Positions 61,291-64,000 of a DNA stretch of 64,000 nt are shown here, one piece after another (within the stretch, counting starts at the first letter, position 1; the number at the start of each line of letters is the position of its first letter). Origin of the DNA: Methanoculleus sp. UBA303 (GTDB taxonomy: Archaea; Halobacteriota; Methanomicrobia; Methanomicrobiales; Methanoculleaceae); assembly GCA_002501655.1 (NCBI GenBank), contig DANY01000033.1:1-64000 (forward strand). The letters are read 5' to 3'. The notes under the pieces were generated by a model. The model worked only from the letters and a program-made list of their open reading frames with translations. It did no database searches and was not told where the DNA came from. The position numbers and the translations under genes are program-made.

Positions 61291-63096
61291 ATGAGTCTCG
61301 CCTCCTCCATCCGAACGATAGCCGTCTGGGAGATGAACCGGTCGATGACCACGATGGGGAGAAACGTCCTCCCGCTCGCGGCAGGGCTGCTCGTCCTCCT
61401 GGTGCTGGTGACCATGTTTGCCGCCCAGAGCGGCGTCCATATGCAGGACGGCATGTACCACATCGGCATCGACGACCCCGACGTTGCCCGGGTCGTCGCC
61501 CCCGATAACCGCTTTGCTGTCGACCTCGCCGACGGCCCTGCCCTCTGGGCGGACCGGCTCGCATACGATATCGTCATCCTGCACGGCGAGGTCTACGTCG
61601 CCGACACGGATAAAGGGCGGGCGGCCCTGACATCGCTCGAACGCGACTATGAGGCCTACGTCTCCCGTGTCGCCACCGGAGAGCCCGACCTCTTCGCCGC
61701 CTACCCGCTCTGGATAGACCTCCAGTACGTGAAGAGCGAGATCGATTTTCTGGCGACCCAGAGCGGACAGCAGGTCGGCGCCCCGGCGGATGCCCGGGAG
61801 CCTCCCATCTCCTCCGCCCCGGTCGAGGCGGTGACCCTCCCTCCGTCGGCCATGCCGGTCTCCGAGGAGGGCCTCAGGCAGCACCTCGCGGAAGCGAGGA
61901 GTGGCCACCCCCTCTCCCGCTATACCACCATCAATCCGGGAGGTTCCACGATGGACCGGTTCAAGACGCCGTCAGAACTCTCGGCGCCGCTTCCCTTCGA
62001 CTCCATCATCCTGGTCTTCGTCTTCATATTTCCCCTCTACTTCACCTCCCAGTTCTTCATGATGAGCGTGATGCACGAGCGGGTGGGAAGGGCCGGGGAG
62101 GCCCTCCTCTCCTCCCCCGTCCGGCCGTCTGCTATCGTCATCGGCAAAGCGCTCCCCTACTTTACGATCATGCTCCTCGTTGCGGCCGCCATCACCCTCT
62201 TCGCCGGGGCGCCGCTTACGATCCTCCTCCCACTCATACCGGTCATCCTCTTCTTCCTCGCAAACGCCCTGATCATAGGGATGGCCGCCCGGAGTTTCAA
62301 GGAACTCTCGTTTGTCTCGATCTTCTTCTCGACCCTCGTCACATCGTACCTCTTCTTCCCGACGGTCTTTGCGAACACTCACGTCATAAGCATCATCTCC
62401 CCCCTCACCCTGGTCGTCCTCGAGATCCAGGGCGACGGATTTACCGCGGCGGAGTACGTCTACTCGACCGCGCTCTTCTTCGCTACAAGCATCATCCTCT
62501 TCTACGCCGGGACCGTGAACTTCCGGGAAGAACGGCTCTTCTCGGAAAAGCCCCTCACATCAAGGCTTGCTGACTTCGTCTCGGGCGGGATCAGCCGCGA
62601 CCACCCGCACCTCTCGCTCTTCCTCCTTGCCGCCCTCTCGATACCGTTCGTCTTCATGGTCCAGATGATGACGCTCGTCCTCTTCTTCAATATCCCGATG
62701 CCGCTCTCTCTCGTCCTCCTGATAGTCTCTGCGGCGTTCATCGAGGAGTTCGCCAAGTCGGCCGGGCTCTATGCGATAGCAAGGGAGCGCCCGGGGTTCC
62801 TGACCGCGAAAAACCTGCTCGCCGGGGCGTTTGTCATCGGCCTCGGGTTTCTTGCGGGAGAGAAACTCCTCCTCTTCGCCACGCTCGCCCAGATCACCGA
62901 GTCGATCTTTGGGAGCGTTCTCTTCCTCTCCCTCGGGGTGCTCTGGATGCCTCTCCTCCTCCACATCACCGGGGTGCTGATCACCGGCGGCTTCCTTCTG
63001 CTCTGGGGGCGGCGCGCCTACGGGCCCGGCCTCGTCGTGGCGAGCGTGGTGCACAGCCTCTATAATCTCCACTTCATACTGGGAGGTCTCCTATGA
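61291..63096 (+). CDS. ABC-2 permease fused to a PrsW-like intramembrane protease domain
   Basis: This 601-residue membrane protein has residues 1-400 in ABC-2 permease form. One N-terminal helix is followed by an extracytoplasmic domain of about 190 residues and five or six helices (from FDSIILVFVFIFPLYFTSQF, about 230). From about 440 a second helical unit carries SAAFIEEFAKSAGLYAIARE (EExxK, about 490), GLGFLAGEKLL (FxxxE) and VVHSLYNLHF (late His), the hallmarks of the PrsW glutamic-type protease family. So a transport and a proteolytic module lie in one chain. Its stop overlaps the next permease start by 4 bp. Confidence 0.82.
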   Translation: MSLASSIRTIAVWEMNRSMTTMGRNVLPLAAGLLVLLVLVTMFAAQSGVHMQDGMYHIGIDDPDVARVVAPDNRFAVDLADGPALWADRLAYDIVILHGEVYVADTDKGRAALTSLERDYEAYVSRVATGEPDLFAAYPLWIDLQYVKSEIDFLATQSGQQVGAPADAREPPISSAPVEAVTLPPSAMPVSEEGLRQHLAEARSGHPLSRYTTINPGGSTMDRFKTPSELSAPLPFDSIILVFVFIFPLYFTSQFFMMSVMHERVGRAGEALLSSPVRPSAIVIGKALPYFTIMLLVAAAITLFAGAPLTILLPLIPVILFFLANALIIGMAARSFKELSFVSIFFSTLVTSYLFFPTVFANTHVISIISPLTLVVLEIQGDGFTAAEYVYSTALFFATSIILFYAGTVNFREERLFSEKPLTSRLADFVSGGISRDHPHLSLFLLAALSIPFVFMVQMMTLVLFFNIPMPLSLVLLIVSAAFIEEFAKSAGLYAIARERPGFLTAKNLLAGAFVIGLGFLAGEKLLLFATLAQITESIFGSVLFLSLGVLWMPLLLHITGVLITGGFLLLWGRRAYGPGLVVASVVHSLYNLHFILGGLL

Positions 63097-64000
63097 ACGC
63101 CCGCCATATCGGCCTTATCGCGAAGAAAGAACTCCGGGGACTCTCATCGGAGAAGACGATCGTCTTTGCCGTCCTCCTGCAGGTCTTCATCGCCATGTTC
63201 TCCTCGTTCCTGATGGTGGGGCTCACCGCCATGTACGACCCGGAGGCGATCGAGGGCTACTCGACGGTAACCTACGGCGTCGGTTACGCCGGGGCCGACT
63301 CAGCCCTTATCGATGAATTCGCAAAACGGGACGACCTCGTCCTTCACCGGATGGACCTCGGCCAGGCGCTCGCGGCGCTCCGCGAGCGGGAGGTTGCGGC
63401 GGTGGTCTATGTCCCGGATACGCCGCCGGACGCAGAAGGACCGGTCACGGTCACGCTCTACCTCATTCAGAACGACCTGCAGTCGAGCGTCATCAACGTC
63501 AAGATCAAGGAGGTTCTCCAGGGCTACGAGCGAGAACTCCGGGAGGTCCGGGCCGACCGGATGACCTCCTTCCCCATCGGGCTGAACTTCCCCGAGTCCG
63601 GGGGCGCGGAGAACTTCTTTGAGTTCGTTTACGGCCTCCTCATACCGCTGCTTGCCCTCCTCCCGGCGGTCATATCGGCGGCCCTGATCATCGACCTCAT
63701 CACCGAGGAGTACCAGCGCCAGACTCTCGAAGCGCTCATGTCGACGCCGGTCACGTTCGTGGAGATGGTCTGGGGGAAGATCGCCGCCTGCGTGGTTCTT
63801 GTCCCGGTCCAGGCCGCACTCTGGCTCCTCCTCCTGGGGGCAAACGGCATCGCGGTCGGGAACGCCGCCGCGATCCTCCTCCACGCCTCAGTGGGGGGGC
63901 TCTTCCTCATCCTCCTTGCGGCCCTCGTCGCCCTGTACTACCGCGAGCGGACGAGCGCCCAGTTCATCTTCTCGACGGTGCTCGTCGTGGTCTTCCTCTT
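63093..64000 (+). CDS. ABC-2 type permease, partial (cut by window's right edge)
   Basis: The ATG at 63093 overlaps the previous stop (ATGA). The visible 302 residues read MNARHIGLIAKKELRGLSSE, an N-terminal membrane helix (VFAVLLQVFIAMFSSFLMVG), and an extracytoplasmic domain of about 140 residues. Four or more helices follow (LLIPLLALLPAVISAALIID, then an EEYQRQTLEALMSTPV coupling loop typical of ABC-2 permeases). It probably pairs with the preceding fused permease and the ATPase at 60323. Confidence 0.88.
   Translation, partial: MNARHIGLIAKKELRGLSSEKTIVFAVLLQVFIAMFSSFLMVGLTAMYDPEAIEGYSTVTYGVGYAGADSALIDEFAKRDDLVLHRMDLGQALAALREREVAAVVYVPDTPPDAEGPVTVTLYLIQNDLQSSVINVKIKEVLQGYERELREVRADRMTSFPIGLNFPESGGAENFFEFVYGLLIPLLALLPAVISAALIIDLITEEYQRQTLEALMSTPVTFVEMVWGKIAACVVLVPVQAALWLLLLGANGIAVGNAAAILLHASVGGLFLILLAALVALYYRERTSAQFIFSTVLVVVFL

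Overview
The window is archaeal and most likely comes from a methanogen of the order Methanomicrobiales, close to Methanoculleus. The evidence is archaeal-type ribosomal proteins (eS1, uS15, P0/P1), Spt5, SecE, the KEOPS subunit Pcc1, archaeal RecJ/GAN, a methanopterin-pathway MptE, the hydrogenase maturase HypF, archaeal FtsZ, TATA-box promoters with T-run terminators, and high G+C in the housekeeping parts. The genus is inferred from gene content only.

Layout. 1-545 is the 5' part of an IS200/IS605-type tnpB that runs off the left edge. 901-3460 is a compact information-processing cluster (rps15, recJ, pcc1, rps3ae). 3596-8337 holds a small unknown gene, apgM, a bactofilin-like protein overlapping a methyltransferase, and an MFS exporter. 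8474-11785 is a minus-strand operon of two HTH proteins and a helicase, divergent from hypF (11843-14050). 14051-29600 is an accessory region: a 97-bp direct repeat, a frameshifted AlbA/ATP-binding gene, a giant AT-rich NHL/PKD/dockerin surface protein interrupted by an in-frame TAG, a second PKD/dockerin protein, a HEAT-repeat protein and a response regulator. 29679-35526 is a minus-strand housekeeping run (dtdA, ftsZ, secE, spt5, rpl11, rpl1, rpl10, rpl12). 35622-38859 is a molybdenum-cofactor cluster with two moeA genes. 38786-49065 contains a LOG-like protein, ileS, a Thg1-like protein, a PRC-barrel protein, an M50 protease, a radical SAM protein, mptE and a TrkA-N/DHH protein; tRNA-Lys(CTT) follows. 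49606-60295 is a chemosensory region: cheW, a soluble PAS-MCP, two paralogous HTH-PAS sensors and a PAS-only protein. 60323-64000 is an ABC transporter locus in which one permease carries a PrsW-like membrane protease domain.

How parts fit together. The MCP/HTH-PAS pair at 50108-56586 and the PAS/HTH-PAS pair at 56751-60295 look like a duplicated divergent module. Both sensor genes carry the same tandem GCCATGCA site, with 13-bp period, just upstream of their TATA boxes. In the first copy the sensor is broken by a tnpB element; in the second the receptor lacks its signalling domain. Separately, degenerate copies of the rpl12 3' end plus terminator occur in the same orientation at about 16634-16715 and 23927-24005, with the genuine copy at 29625-29712. 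They bracket the two dockerin genes and suggest stepwise insertion at the rpl12 3' end.

Limits: domain calls come from reading motifs, not from searches, and the regulatory and ncRNA calls are inferred from sequence patterns.
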